DNA of 64,000 nucleotides from Guyanagaster necrorhizus. Taxonomy: Eukaryota; Basidiomycota; Agaricomycetes; Agaricales; Physalacriaceae. The notes under the pieces were generated by a model, which was not told the origin of the DNA, ran no database searches, and saw only the letters and a list, made by a program, of their open reading frames with translations. This document shows, in pieces, positions 1 through 9,621 of this stretch. Position numbers and translations under genes: made by a program. How positions within the stretch are numbered: the stretch's first letter is position 1; each line of letters starts with the position of its first letter. The stretch spans positions 106,696 through 170,695 of the forward strand of contig NW_025064916.1 of assembly GCF_019112545.1 (NCBI RefSeq), in the 5' to 3' direction.

Positions 1-573
1 GTGCAGAATCCGGCTGCTGAGCATGTCACAGCCTTGAAGCGAGTTTTCCGCTATCTGAAGGGAACTCTAGACTTCGGAATCACATATGGAGGGACTATGG
101 ATGAGCTGATACCTTATTCAGACTCAGACTGGGGAGAAGACAGAACAGATAGAAGATCAACATCTGGTTATGTCTGTACCTATGCAGGGGGAGCTGTTAC
201 TTGGAGTTCAAAGAAACAGCCCACCGTAGCCTTATCCACTATGGAAGCAGAATATATGGCCCTTGCACACACAACCCGGGAAGTAATTTGGCTACGAGCA
301 CTCTTAACCGAATTAGGATTGCCACCTTACGAAGCGACGACTATTTTCGTCGACAATCAATCAGCAATCAAATTCGCCGAGAACCCTATATTCCATGCAC
401 GATCGAAGCATATAGACATACGGCACCACTTCGTTCGTGAGCGCATGGCTTCAAACGAAGTCAAAGTTCAGCACTGCGCATCAGAAGAGAACTTAGCGGA
501 TATATTCACTAAAGGCCTACCAAGACCATTACATGAGTATCTATCTGCAGGTATTCTAGGAACTCGGAATTGA
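1..573 (+). CDS. Ty1/copia polyprotein, RNase H C-terminal end (partial)
   Basis: This open frame runs in from the left edge and is the last 190 residues or so of a copia Gag-Pol. It shows the RNase H region: YSDSDWGED near residue 38, then DRRSTSGYV, SKKQPTVALSTMEAEYMAL, FVDNQSAIKFAENP, RSKHIDIRHHFVRE and a terminal NLADIFTKGLP. These are the standard copia RNase H blocks, with catalytic acidic residues D (YSDSD), E (EAEY) and D (FVDN) all present. No stop interrupts it, so this element is much younger than the gypsy relics further right. Integrase and reverse transcriptase would lie left of the window. The frame stops at TGA 571-573, immediately before the polypurine tract and LTR, which is the expected order. 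Confidence 0.93.
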   Translation: MQNPAAEHVTALKRVFRYLKGTLDFGITYGGTMDELIPYSDSDWGEDRTDRRSTSGYVCTYAGGAVTWSSKKQPTVALSTMEAEYMALAHTTREVIWLRALLTELGLPPYEATTIFVDNQSAIKFAENPIFHARSKHIDIRHHFVRERMASNEVKVQHCASEENLADIFTKGLPRPLHEYLSAGILGTRN

Positions 574-580
574 GGGGGAG
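572..580 (+). other. polypurine tract of copia element
   Basis: A purine run GAGGGGGAG lies between the polyprotein stop and the TG that opens the LTR. This is where plus-strand DNA synthesis is primed in LTR retrotransposons. Confidence 0.75.
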
Positions 581-789
581 TGTTGGGATAGCAATCCCGA
601 GCGAGTACGAGAATGTACTCGAAGATACGATGCCAGTCAGCAGCAGCTGACTTGGATCGTGATCCGGACTTATTTAGTATCTCGTAGAAAGATCTCGAAG
701 TAATACGAAATGTATTTAAGTAGAACGTTTCTCTCTCGAGAGGCTAATTCTAGTTCTCTGTTACATTACTCTGCTCTCTACTTACAACA
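581..789 (+). repeat. copia 3' LTR
   Basis: A 209-bp LTR is inferred from a perfect short inverted terminal pair, TGTTG at 581 and CAACA ending at 789, placed directly after the polypurine tract. The next five bases, ATCTT at 790-794, would be one half of a target-site duplication. The 5' LTR is outside the window, so the right edge rests on the terminal motif alone. Confidence 0.75.
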
Positions 790-1800
790 ATCTTTGATGG
801 TGAAGTATCGGAATTGATGCATTTCGTGACGCGTGAGTAACGATCTAGTTAATCAGGTTACTCTTTTAAATGAGAAATAACAGGGTAGACAGGACTTCCA
901 TTCACTCGTTGCCACAACCTCCAGGCAGTATGAGCTCCAATGCAAGCAATACCAGCCCTCCTGGCGCTGCATGGGTCGGGTATGATATGGCAATATTCTC
1001 TCCTTTTTACCGGGGTAAGGGATTGACCTTAGCTCGTGGCAGAATTCACTTACGACATCCATAGGGACCGTCATCTCCTTAGTGTGCGGAGTCTTTCCCC
1101 GCTAAGGGCGCCTTTTCTCATCTTGTTGACTTGTACAACTTGTCGGGCATTACATTTCTTCAGGCTTACACCTATTTTCCTAACAAGGATAGGCTCGGTG
1201 TTCAGATGGTCGTACGCCTAGTTTTTCCCTTCATCCAGCTATCATCCCTGAAAATCCCCTTCGTCGGCCAGGCCGTGGTTATGATGTCCACCTCATTAAA
1301 TAGTCCTCATAGGCCCTTTAACTGACCCTCGTTTAGCATACTCGACATCGCCTCCACCGTCCTATGTGCCAAAGTGATGTATATCTACTTTGTGAGTTTC
1401 CATGTTATTGCGGTTGATTTATCAACTGAACTCACGCATTGGTGACAGGTCCCCCACTTTGGTTCGATGCTGCCACTCCAAACTCTCACTCCACATGTGG
1501 GTTGTGAAGACCGTGGCGCGAACGTTGATCTTGCGATAGAACCATTGCCTCTGAATGTTATCTCGCTGTGATTATCACTTTCCTGTAAGTCGTGGCTTCA
1601 GTTCTTTTCCTTCTGTTTGTCAGCGGTTTGCTAGTTCACAGCTCTACTTTTCTTGGCAAATCTGGACAGGTGAGTTTGGGGTTGTCTCTGCATAGACATC
1701 TCTTCCCTTTGCTGATGCTTATCAATCAAACAGAACCGTAGTAAGTTCAAGTACATCATGTCGGGGTCAGTTGTATATGACCGGGGTTCGTTCCTCATTG
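790..1800. other. no recognisable gene
   Basis: Both strands hold only short frames with no family motif that I recognise. The P450 relic to the right might once have continued into this stretch (minus strand), but I found no I-helix, ExxR or haem-binding Cys motif here. Confidence 0.4.
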
Positions 1801-2954
1801 GTTTATCTGACAAGTTGAGAAGGTTCATGAAATTTAAGCCCGGAAACCACACTGTATGTACCGTTGGGTTTAATGTGAATCAGACAATTAAAAATAAGAA
1901 TAAAGTCACGCGGAACGTATTTCAAACCGGGGATGTAGTCAACGAAAAAGGTTCCTGTTGGGATTTTGCTGGAAAGTTCTAGAAAGGGCAATCCGGCATC
2001 ATGCCGAGAGTTGATGAGTAAGCCCGAGAGAAAGAGAAAGTTGTAGTAAATTCTAGATACAAGCCTGGAGAGTATAAATACGAGCTCTGTAGGAGCTGCA
2101 GAATAAGTTCATACCATCTGGCCTTACCAGCCTGGAGTCTACCCTGCGCAACACCGAGGATTTCCAACAGTTCCTACGTTCACAGTGATGCGAAGACCTT
2201 CCATAGCCCGATCTACCAATTCCACAGATTGATCGCCATTTGGATCCACACCATATCTGTAGATGGTTTTCATAGTGATGGAGTCGGCATGACTAGAAGG
2301 TAGTCAGTTTCCAAGAATATCATGTCGCAGTACGTACTGGCGAACATGGTGACAAAACTCATCGGGATATTTATGCAACTGCTACAGCATGGTCAACATC
2401 GCTTCCATCTACACAGGATAAGACGCCGAAACAGTACAGAGCTGGAAGTCTTCGTGAAACATTTGGCGATGATTTCTGTGAAGACATATCAGACAATATC
2501 AACAAAGAATATCCCGAGAGTCCTGACCTCCACCAGGTAGAATATCTCATGAAGGCTAAGAAATCCTCCCATCCCTACAACTGTACCGTGGTGAAATCTG
2601 TACAGCGACGCTGAAAATTATGGGTAGTATCTATCAACCATACTTGGTCTATCGGAATAATCTCCGGAACGCCTTTCAAACAGATCTACCGCTGCTTGAG
2701 TGGAGGTTCAGTACAACCATCGGATTTCCGGGAGTATCCAGACACAAGACGTCGCCGTAGATGGCAGCCCATCGAGCATAAGTGGTCCATGAGTACTCTG
2801 TGGGTATATCCCAGAGGTTTCCCATGAGTGGGAGTCCTTTGGGGCCGGGAGGGAGATGCATACGTCGACGTTTATGCGAGAGGTGAAACAAGCAGTATAA
2901 CAATAGGACACCAGATGAAAAAGACGCTAGCAGGAGAGACGAGGACATGGACAA
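1800..2954 (-). pseudogene. cytochrome P450 pseudogene, N-terminal half
   Basis: The minus strand begins at 2954 with an ER membrane anchor followed by a basic stretch and the proline-rich hinge PPGPKGLPLMGNLWD, then YARWAAIYGDV and NPMVVLN, which is the classic P450 N-terminus. The frame then shifts: VDLFERRSGDYSDRPSMVD continues in another frame just below 2700 and hits a stop. Further down come KTIYRYGVDPNGDQSVELVDRA (about 2180-2270), matching the helix C-D region, and FFVDYIPGLKYVP (about 1900-1945), matching the segment before the F-G region. The C-terminal half, with the oxygen-binding Thr, ExxR and haem Cys motifs, is not seen. Frameshifts, stops and the missing haem domain make it non-functional. 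Basidiomycete P450s of this type (CYP64/CYP5037-like hinge) are usually near 500 residues. Confidence 0.8.
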
Positions 2955-3344
2955 AATATCACAGTTGGTCCCTCTGCTCTCATACTTAAGTCACACCTTT
3001 CCGTCTCCGCTCCCTATGATCCTCACAAATGGATTTGAATCAGACCAGGTGATAGTCTAGGATCGAACGTATGAATTGGTTCATGTCCCTGCACTCATTA
3101 TCGTAACATCTGACAGTGATCGCGCTATTGAAACCTGATGATGGAAATAACTGGTGCGATAATGGTAGCGAACATCGGTGTGCTGGTCGCCCTAGACAAA
3201 GGAACGACGAAGAAAGGATAGAGTACCATCCGAAGGTTGTGTGAAATAAACATTCGAGTTGAAGCCAGGAGTATCATTTCCCTGGTATGATATCGAGCGT
3301 GACATCGAAGAAGAATGCTTGAATCAGCTGGGATGTCCCCCTTC
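2955..3344. other. intergenic, nothing recognised
   Basis: Short stretch between the start of the P450 relic and the 3' end of the WD40 gene. No motif or stable reading frame is seen. Confidence 0.4.
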
Positions 3345-4818
3345 TCATGTTTTATTGAATGCTATCAAAGACCAGATTGTGACGAGTTTATCCTTGGCAC
3401 CTCCAATAAGCCACCGAGACCGCTCTTCCCTTTCCTGTTTACTCATACCGTCCTCGTCGTCATCTGCATCGATCTGGTACTCGGATGGTGACCGTGCAAA
3501 CGCGATAGCCTGGCATCCGTTCTTGTGGTATTTCAAAGTTCCTAGCGGTTTAAATGATTTTGTGGAATAGAGACGAATTCTGCTGATATCGTAAGCAAGA
3601 AAGGGCGGAGGGGGGGAAGATGACATACCGTCCATCCCATCCACCTACAGCGCAAACCCTGCCGTCATCACGCATCGCGACAGCCCCGTTTCCCGGATGA
3701 TTCGTTCGATATGTCTTAGCTACAAACGACTTTTTGTGTCGTTAAACAGCGGACGGGCTTTCATTTACTAAGCAACATACCAACAAGTCGTATCGACCAA
3801 TCAAATGATCAGCAGACACCGTTAATGCCATGGAATCGTCGTTTGTTACGCTCATCGCCATTACTATTATCATTTATCATCAGATGTCAACGAAGGTGAT
3901 GAAAGCGCACGTACTAGCCTCAGCGTGTAGTTTCGCCTTCCATAGCACTTTCCATCCCAACCCTTCAACGGACGTCGTCCGATCTGACTTGACAAATTCC
4001 CGCAATGTTACATTTCCACTCTCATACGCTATGAGTATTCGGAGAGTGCCGTCATGTTCGAATAGATGGAGGGACATGATAATACCTTGATATAAATGAG
4101 TGGAATGGAAGTAAATGTCGAACATTCCAATTACCAGTCGCCTGATTCCCGCGCCCGTCTGTTGAAAGGATGGGCCCGCAGCTTTCTTGCTTCCCTATGG
4201 CAGCGTGAACTCGAGTGCAAGACGGAAGACACCAAATATCGGCCTAGGCAACTGTAAGAATCTGTTCCCGGAAAATGGTGCTACCGCAATACCTCTGAAG
4301 ATTCGACTAAATTCGGGAGGGCAATAAAAGCGTCCCCGAATTGGTCCTTGGACGATGAGCCCGTTTGGCCATCATCCAGCAGCAAGAGCATCAACGAAAA
4401 CCTGCAATAGTTCAAAGCATTCACATCCATCGAGTATTGAAGGACAGGAACGGGTGATTCAGATAGAGCTGCTGATCCTCCAATTCCTGGTAGCTCCTCG
4501 ACGCGACGCCATACGTGAAGCTTATTGTCTCGACCTTGTCTGATATTTCCCAGTTGTGAATTGTGCGCCTCCAACATGACCGACAGCGACGTACGTGATG
4601 ATGTTTGCTCCCCACTCCTGTACACCGAGTATCCCGTCGTCATGGGCCTTCCAAGAGGATATAGGACGCAATGTACGCGTCGACGTGGATACAACGAATC
4701 CAGAACCGTCCCCAGAGTAAATTCGCTCGTTGTCCAGGGAGATGAAGAGGGCAGTCACACCAGAAGAATGGGACCGAAGGATATGGCGTGGTGGTGGTGG
4801 TGATGAAGGTTCGGACAT
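3345..4818 (-). CDS. ASA1: ASTRA-associated protein 1 (WD40 repeat)
   Basis: Seven exons give an uninterrupted 390-residue protein on the minus strand: 4818-4595, 4539-4293, 4243-4135, 4085-3915, 3863-3781, 3729-3629 and 3582-3345. All introns are GT-AG and short. The start MSEPSSPPPPRHILRSH is the usual ASA1 beginning; an upstream in-frame ATG at 4899 would only add unrelated residues. WD40-type blocks follow: GVTALFIS, IYSGDGSGFV, GRDNKLHVW, LTVSADHLIGRYD, GRVCAVGGWDGR and a final WLIGGAKDKLVTIWSL. ASA1 (human GNB1L) is a subunit of the ASTRA assembly, which with Tel2, Tti1, Tti2, Rvb1 and Rvb2 matures PIKK-family proteins such as Tra1. Length and domain order match the family. It appears intact between a P450 relic and unassigned sequence. 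Confidence in the family is high; expression is not shown. Confidence 0.9.
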
Positions 4819-5394
4819 TTTGCCGATCAAGTCAAATTTCGATTTTGCGCTACAGTCATCTTGTCCACCATTCCTTGCCTCCTTGTTGCCTCTCGCCATC
4901 CCGCCATCGCCAAGCTTTTGTCGTCTCTCTGTTCTAGAAAGCTGCTTCAGACGGTAAAAACTGCCATATCGATAGTGTCGCTTCTTGACAAAGGTAGGCT
5001 TTTCTCCACGTTCTCGCTCAGTGCGGTCGCCTCATTGCTTCCCTATTTTTCAAGGCGGCGACCCATACGCATCGAGCCATGGACCACTCTAGCAGTATAC
5101 CTCGGATCCAGCCATTCTCATCAAATCTTCAGCCTCCTGCAGTCTTGAACGCTGCGTTTTGGCTGCTCATGTGCTTTCAGGACTACAGCTGTTAACTACT
5201 TATTTGCTGATGAACGTTCCCTCACCACAACATTTTTTCGATCCCTCCGACCTCGTTAGCATAAGCCTGAATTGACAGATCTTCTCATACAAAATCCAGA
5301 TTCGTGTCTTCACTTTTTGTATACGGTGGTCCATTGGTAGGCAAGAATATAATATCTGACCTTGTATCAAAATAGCGTGTCCGCCAGGTAACAA
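4819..5394. other. upstream region of ASA1
   Basis: Probable promoter region of the minus-strand ASA1 gene. A stretch of repeated CCA/TGG triplets near 4790-4803 is inside the coding SPPPP segment and not a separate repeat. I see no clear core promoter element. Confidence 0.35.
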
Positions 5395-5874
5395 TGGCGA
5401 ATTCAAGTGAAGAGCAACTTCGTGTGTGGGCAGCCGAGGCGTTTTATTGGATCACAAGTTCTGAAAGCACTTCAAGACGGACTTGCCTCGTTTCTATCAT
5501 CGGAACCAGATCTTGCCCCAACATTAACCAAGTAAGCCAAGCTTTTCCTTCTGCTGCAACTTCGTCTCTTACCATATCTACCAGTGTTTCCACAGTATTG
5601 CTCGGTTCGTTCCTCGGAACAGAACCGAAGCGCGCGCGACTCTTGTTCCTTGCGTTTGCGCCCTTATATTAGGGAGGCCTGCGCTGGGGACATCGACCAC
5701 AGTTCGTTTCAAACTGTTCCTTCATCATCTTCGTTCTTCTTCAACCGTAAGCACTGTTGTGTTATCACTCACCCGCTCTACGAGTCCAAGGTATCTCGTG
5801 CCAATATTGCTCACGAGCACATGGATCTTTCCCCAGACCGAAACGGTATTCTGAGTGAGTTGAGATTGGTTTAG
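5395..5874 (+). CDS. possible unrecognised gene, split by introns
   Basis: A coding-like stretch begins at an ATG at 5395. A second frame over the same region reads LKALQDGLASFLSSEPDL, which looks more protein-like but has no start. Candidate GT-AG introns (about 5532-5582 and 5749-5786) would join it to a tail near 5790-5874 ending SPDRNGILSELRLV. The correct frame could not be settled and I recognise no domain. It might be a small helical protein, a decayed gene or chance. Confidence 0.2.
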
Positions 5875-6168
5875 CATGTACCTGTAATTAACCAAACGGC
5901 ATGGGCGCCGATCTCGAAAAGAAGGACTAGTCACCGAGTCAAATCAGCGATACTCTAAAAATTTCAGCGATCAATCGTTTCAAGAAATGCCGCCTTCAGT
6001 GACCAGCACGCTGATGTTAGCTAGTCTCTACTGTTTTGGGACATGGAAATTTAGGGCATTCTCACAGGCCTGTTTACTTTCTGAAGAATTTTGTATCTCA
6101 CTGGTAATTTGATTCCGAAGTAGATTTGCAATAGAAGTACACGGTAAACGTTGTGACGGCGATTCATC
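5875..6168. other. intergenic, nothing recognised
   Basis: Stretch downstream of the aldo/keto reductase stop. No coding signal or element is seen. Confidence 0.35.
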
Positions 6169-7504
6169 TCAATATCCCAACATGCGCAGGATTCCCCATG
6201 CAACAGTAGATGCAAGACACGTTACAGCTACACGGCGTGCGATCTTCAAGTGTCTAGGCATAGCTGCACCTGCTAAATCAATAGCAGTCACTTCCTCTGG
6301 GGAGAGTTCTACAAGTCGGTATGAAGATGAATGACAATTGGATCACTGAAGACTGAGAGATCCATACCAAGGTCCCCGGCACTCAGATACCCTTCCAACC
6401 TGGACTTTTTCGAGCTCGTCCTTCAAGGATAACATGTGAGAAAAACATCCGAGTTAAAGCGAATAAGCAACGTACGTTACGACAACCGCACCTTTCGATT
6501 TGGTCCATGCCAGAAGGATCTGGTCAGGAGTCACACCGTACTTTGCGGCGAGATCGTTAACTGGATCATCGACTGGGCCTCCAGGAAGCGTCGTAAGTGG
6601 ACTAGAGCTTAACGGTTAGATCGTGCAACATGCTGGCAGGAGAACAAAACATGCATAAGAGGACTGTAGGCTTCAATGACAATACCCGCCTTTTGGCAGT
6701 ATTCAACAATAGGGCTCTGCCGGGCGTATACATATGGATGGAGCAATATCTGAGAGGGATTAGATAAAAGCTTATACAGGACACTACAAAACGATACCTG
6801 GTTAGCTGCAGGTTTGATATTGGAAGAGGCCAGTAACAACGCGATCTCATGGACTCCAAAGTTGCTGACGCCGATGCTCCTACGTAGTATGATAAAATTA
6901 GTAGAAGACGAATGAACAAAAAGTGCTATTAATAGCTCGCTTTGCCAGTCCCTTTGCCTGGAGAGCTTCCATTTCTTTCCATACGGTGGGTATGTCAGGG
7001 ACTGCGAGCCTCGGATGATGGATGAGATACAGGTCTACGTAGGTGACTCCCAGCTGCAGAGAAATCCAAGTTCAGCCTGCTTTTACCTATGAACAAGACT
7101 GATCAAGGCTCACATTCTTCAAGCTATTCTGGATAGACGTCTTGATATCCAGTCCGTCCGTTCCGGAATATTTGGTAGTAATGAATATCTCACTTCGCGC
7201 TAGACCGCTCTCACGAATCGCTACTCCAGCTTCTGTTTCATTTCTGTAGCTTTGAGCGGTATCTAGAGCGAGATATATGACGAATTCAGCTAGAAGTAAT
7301 GCGAAATACTGACCAAAGTGGTTGAATCCGACAGAGATTGCTTGGTCAACCTGGCTTATAGGGTCATCACCATTGCCGAGTTTCCACGTTCCAAAAGTTA
7401 TGCTTGGCATAGAATAGCCTGCCAGAAGGAATTATCAACAATGAGACTGCAGGACAAAGCAGGTTAGCCGTACCACTATTGAGTTTTATAGGTTCCCAAG
7501 GCAT
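6169..7504 (-). CDS. aldo/keto reductase with C-terminal membrane segment
   Basis: The minus-strand gene starts at 7504 (MPWEPIKLNSG) and ends at the TGA at 6169. Early exons are 7504-7474, 7418-7314, 7262-7114 and from 7053 onward. Joined, they read FGTWKLGNG, NHFDTAQSYRNE (catalytic Asp and Tyr), FITTKYSG (catalytic Lys), YLIHHPR (catalytic His), the diagnostic KSIGVSNF, NQILLHPY, IEAYSPL and LLAWTKSKGAVVVT. This is a complete NADP(H)-dependent aldo/keto reductase of the family that reduces aldehydes and ketones. After the family core (LSPEEVTAIDLAG) the protein ends with a hydrophobic run VAVTCLASTVAWGILRML, suggesting a tail anchor in a membrane. Two splice junctions are unusual: KSIGVSNF needs a GC donor (near 6943), and the junction after AYSPL near 6650 needs a weak GTTCTC donor. 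The gene could therefore be working or in early decay. The exact substrate is unknown. Confidence 0.8.
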
Positions 7505-7988
7505 CTTGTAGAAGTCCTGGAGTTGGTGCAAGATGATATCGCGGCGAGTCTCACGCTTGATCCTTTGAAGTTGCCAGGTTGACTCATCAAGTAACGTGAT
7601 CGTGGTACCTTCACCCTTTCGTCAAATGTGTGGCGTTCAGGATTCAGGGAAGTGGCGTGCACGTATCACACACCTAAATCGTGACAGATGTTATCCCCAT
7701 TGGCAGACATCGAGGGCGCTGAGACCAGCTGTCGGATATGCTTTTACTGCATTTGTCAATCTTTACCGGACAGCCGAGCTTGACGCTCACAACATCTTTT
7801 CGTCCGTGTCATTGACATTATGATCTCGTACTTTTATATGGGATATCTTGCCGTTATGATGCATACTCCAGAGCTGGAACACTTCGGACAATGCTACTTA
7901 AGGCTTGGGTAGCATTTTTTTTGTCTTTCATAATTTAGGGTTCCCCTTCAAAGACTCAAGACCAGAAAAAGTATATCCTATCGCCAAT
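7505..7988. other. intergenic between divergent AKR and RTA1-like genes
   Basis: This region separates two divergently oriented genes and would hold both promoters. I see no definite element. There is a T-run near 7914-7922. Confidence 0.35.
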
Positions 7989-9208
7989 GATGGATTCCAC
8001 TAGTGCGCCGTTCAATTTATATTGGCCTTTTCCTTTTATTATCTCTTTATTTCCTCCCAGTTAAGCCTTTGGTCTTACGGTTGGAATCATGGAGATACTT
8101 GGCTGGAGTGGACGTTTGTGGTCGAGTTTCTCTCCAAGTCTTAATAACCCGTTTCAAATACAGCATGTTCGAGAATTATATTTTAGATGATTATTTGTTC
8201 ACTTTTGATCTTTTAGAATTGTTTGCACCATCCTCGCCTCGACACCTCTGGTTGTTGCTAACTTCGTTGTTCTGGGCACATTGATCAAAAGATTGGGTCC
8301 TGTATATAGCAGGCTGACTCCCCGGATGTGTGAGTCGCGCAGCCCCAATACCTGATACTCATCCTAAGCTGTTTTTAAATTCCATCACCTTCTGCACCTG
8401 CGTAAGCACCGTCTCTCCCCTGTATTCTCAATCCATTCACCATGATTTGTATATTTCAGGATTGCGTCGCCTTGATAATACAAGATGTTGGAGGAGGCAT
8501 TGCATCGGCAGCTACAACTCTACCAGCCACCAATAAGGTTTGTAAATATTCTCCGGAGAGTTTTGGTGATTCTAATCATTCTTCATGTACAGGGTGGAGA
8601 TATAATGCTCGGTGGCATTGTGTTCCAACTGGGTCAGTAAAGTTCTTGTAATATCATTGACGATAATTAATCCTGCTCCCTGCGGCTGCTATTAGTGTGT
8701 ATGTCCTTTGTGCTGCTGAGTTGCTTGTATGATACTTCAAGGACGTCCCGATCGTTTCCCGTACTGCGAATTGCCAGGTAGACGTAGCTTCTATGAAGCC
8801 TATTTACTCTCGCGGCATCATGAGTGGAAAAATGTTGCTCATGTTAGGGGCTTTGACCCCCAGCACCATCTATCTCTATATTCGGTATGTTTGTTTACTT
8901 CACTCCTTTACCTTCTCATTGTATCGTTCCAGGGCTGTGTATCGTACTATCGAGCTAAGTGATGGGAACGGCGTAATCATCTCCATGCAAGTGTATTCAG
9001 TACGTCTCCTCTATTTTCTTGGATATCACAGTAATTCAATTTTGAAGATGTCTTCGACGGTGCCATGGTGGTCCTAGCGATCTACATCATGAACTTTGCG
9101 CATCCGGGCCTTTTACTTGGATCAGAACAAGTAATACACTCTTCGGAGGATTCAGCTGGTGCTCTAGAGCTTGGGACTGAGGAGACAGTTATGGCTGAGC
9201 GTAAATAG
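7989..9208 (+). pseudogene. RTA1-like membrane protein pseudogene
   Basis: Plus-strand pieces reproduce most of an RTA1-like protein (fungal seven-helix family linked to lipid transport and azole/aminocholesterol resistance). In order they are GIMEILGWSGRLWSS, PFQIQIVCTILASTPLVV, IKRLGPVYSRLTPRM, ITFCTCDCVALIIQDVGGG, GGDIMLGGIVFQL, VYVLCAAELLV, YFKDVPIVSR, MLLMLGALTPSTIYLYIR, AVYRTIELSDG and FDGAMVVLAIYIMNFAHPG, ending at TAG 9206-9208. Four defects argue that it is dead. The first helix and its loop are missing, with a TAA just before the GLTVGIMEILG exon. The acceptor before ITFCTC reads AA where AG is expected (about 8380). The acceptor before AISVYVLCAAE reads TG (about 8684). An in-frame TGA near 8728 sits where relatives have Arg before YFKD (CGA to TGA). 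One intron also uses a GC donor near 8163. Confidence 0.8.
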
Positions 9209-9238
9209 TTGGCTGACTCGTCTTACATTAGGGAAGAC

Positions 9239-9472
9239 TCAAGGAAAGTAGATACTAGACATTCTTTCGAATCCAATGTACGCCTAGATTATGAAATGTA
9301 TATGTATAAACAATACCATTCGGCTTAGCATTTCGGGAATAATCTGTGATAGGTAGTAGGCGTCACAAAAATTCGGGTCTTCCCCAATCTTCTCCAGCTC
9401 GTTGCACTTTAGCTTTGTCTCTTGGAATGCCACTGCAAGTGTCGATTCGGCAGAGTCGGCATGTCCAGACAT
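9239..9472 (-). CDS. possible small protein divergent from the kinase
   Basis: A minus-strand ATG at 9472 opens MSGHADSAESTLAVAF followed by a charged helical stretch and YYLSQIIPEMLSR. A short GT-AG intron just after MLSRM would join a last piece, AYIGFERMSSIYFP, ending at the TGA at 9239, for about 66 residues. It is head-to-head with the kinase gene, about 150 bp away. I recognise no family. It may be a small real gene or chance. Confidence 0.3.
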
Positions 9473-9621
9473 CGTGACTGCTCTGTGACGCCGTGACGGG
9501 ACTATGTTTGTTCTCTTTCTGTTCTCCCATTTCCGTCATCGTCAATCGCTTCCTCCATTTCTTGTTCATCTACATCTACAGCTGTATTTTTATTCCTTCG
9601 AAGATTTGAATGACCTAATGC

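Noticed and set aside
960..990. 16-base match between the minus strand here and the plus strand at about 63974-63989 (ACCCATGCAGCGCCAG)
   Set aside because: In a 64-kb window one or two 16-base matches between strands are expected by chance, and flanks show no similarity.
4780..4805. GGT/GGA microsatellite
   Set aside because: The short triplet run encodes the conserved SPPPP start of ASA1 on the minus strand.
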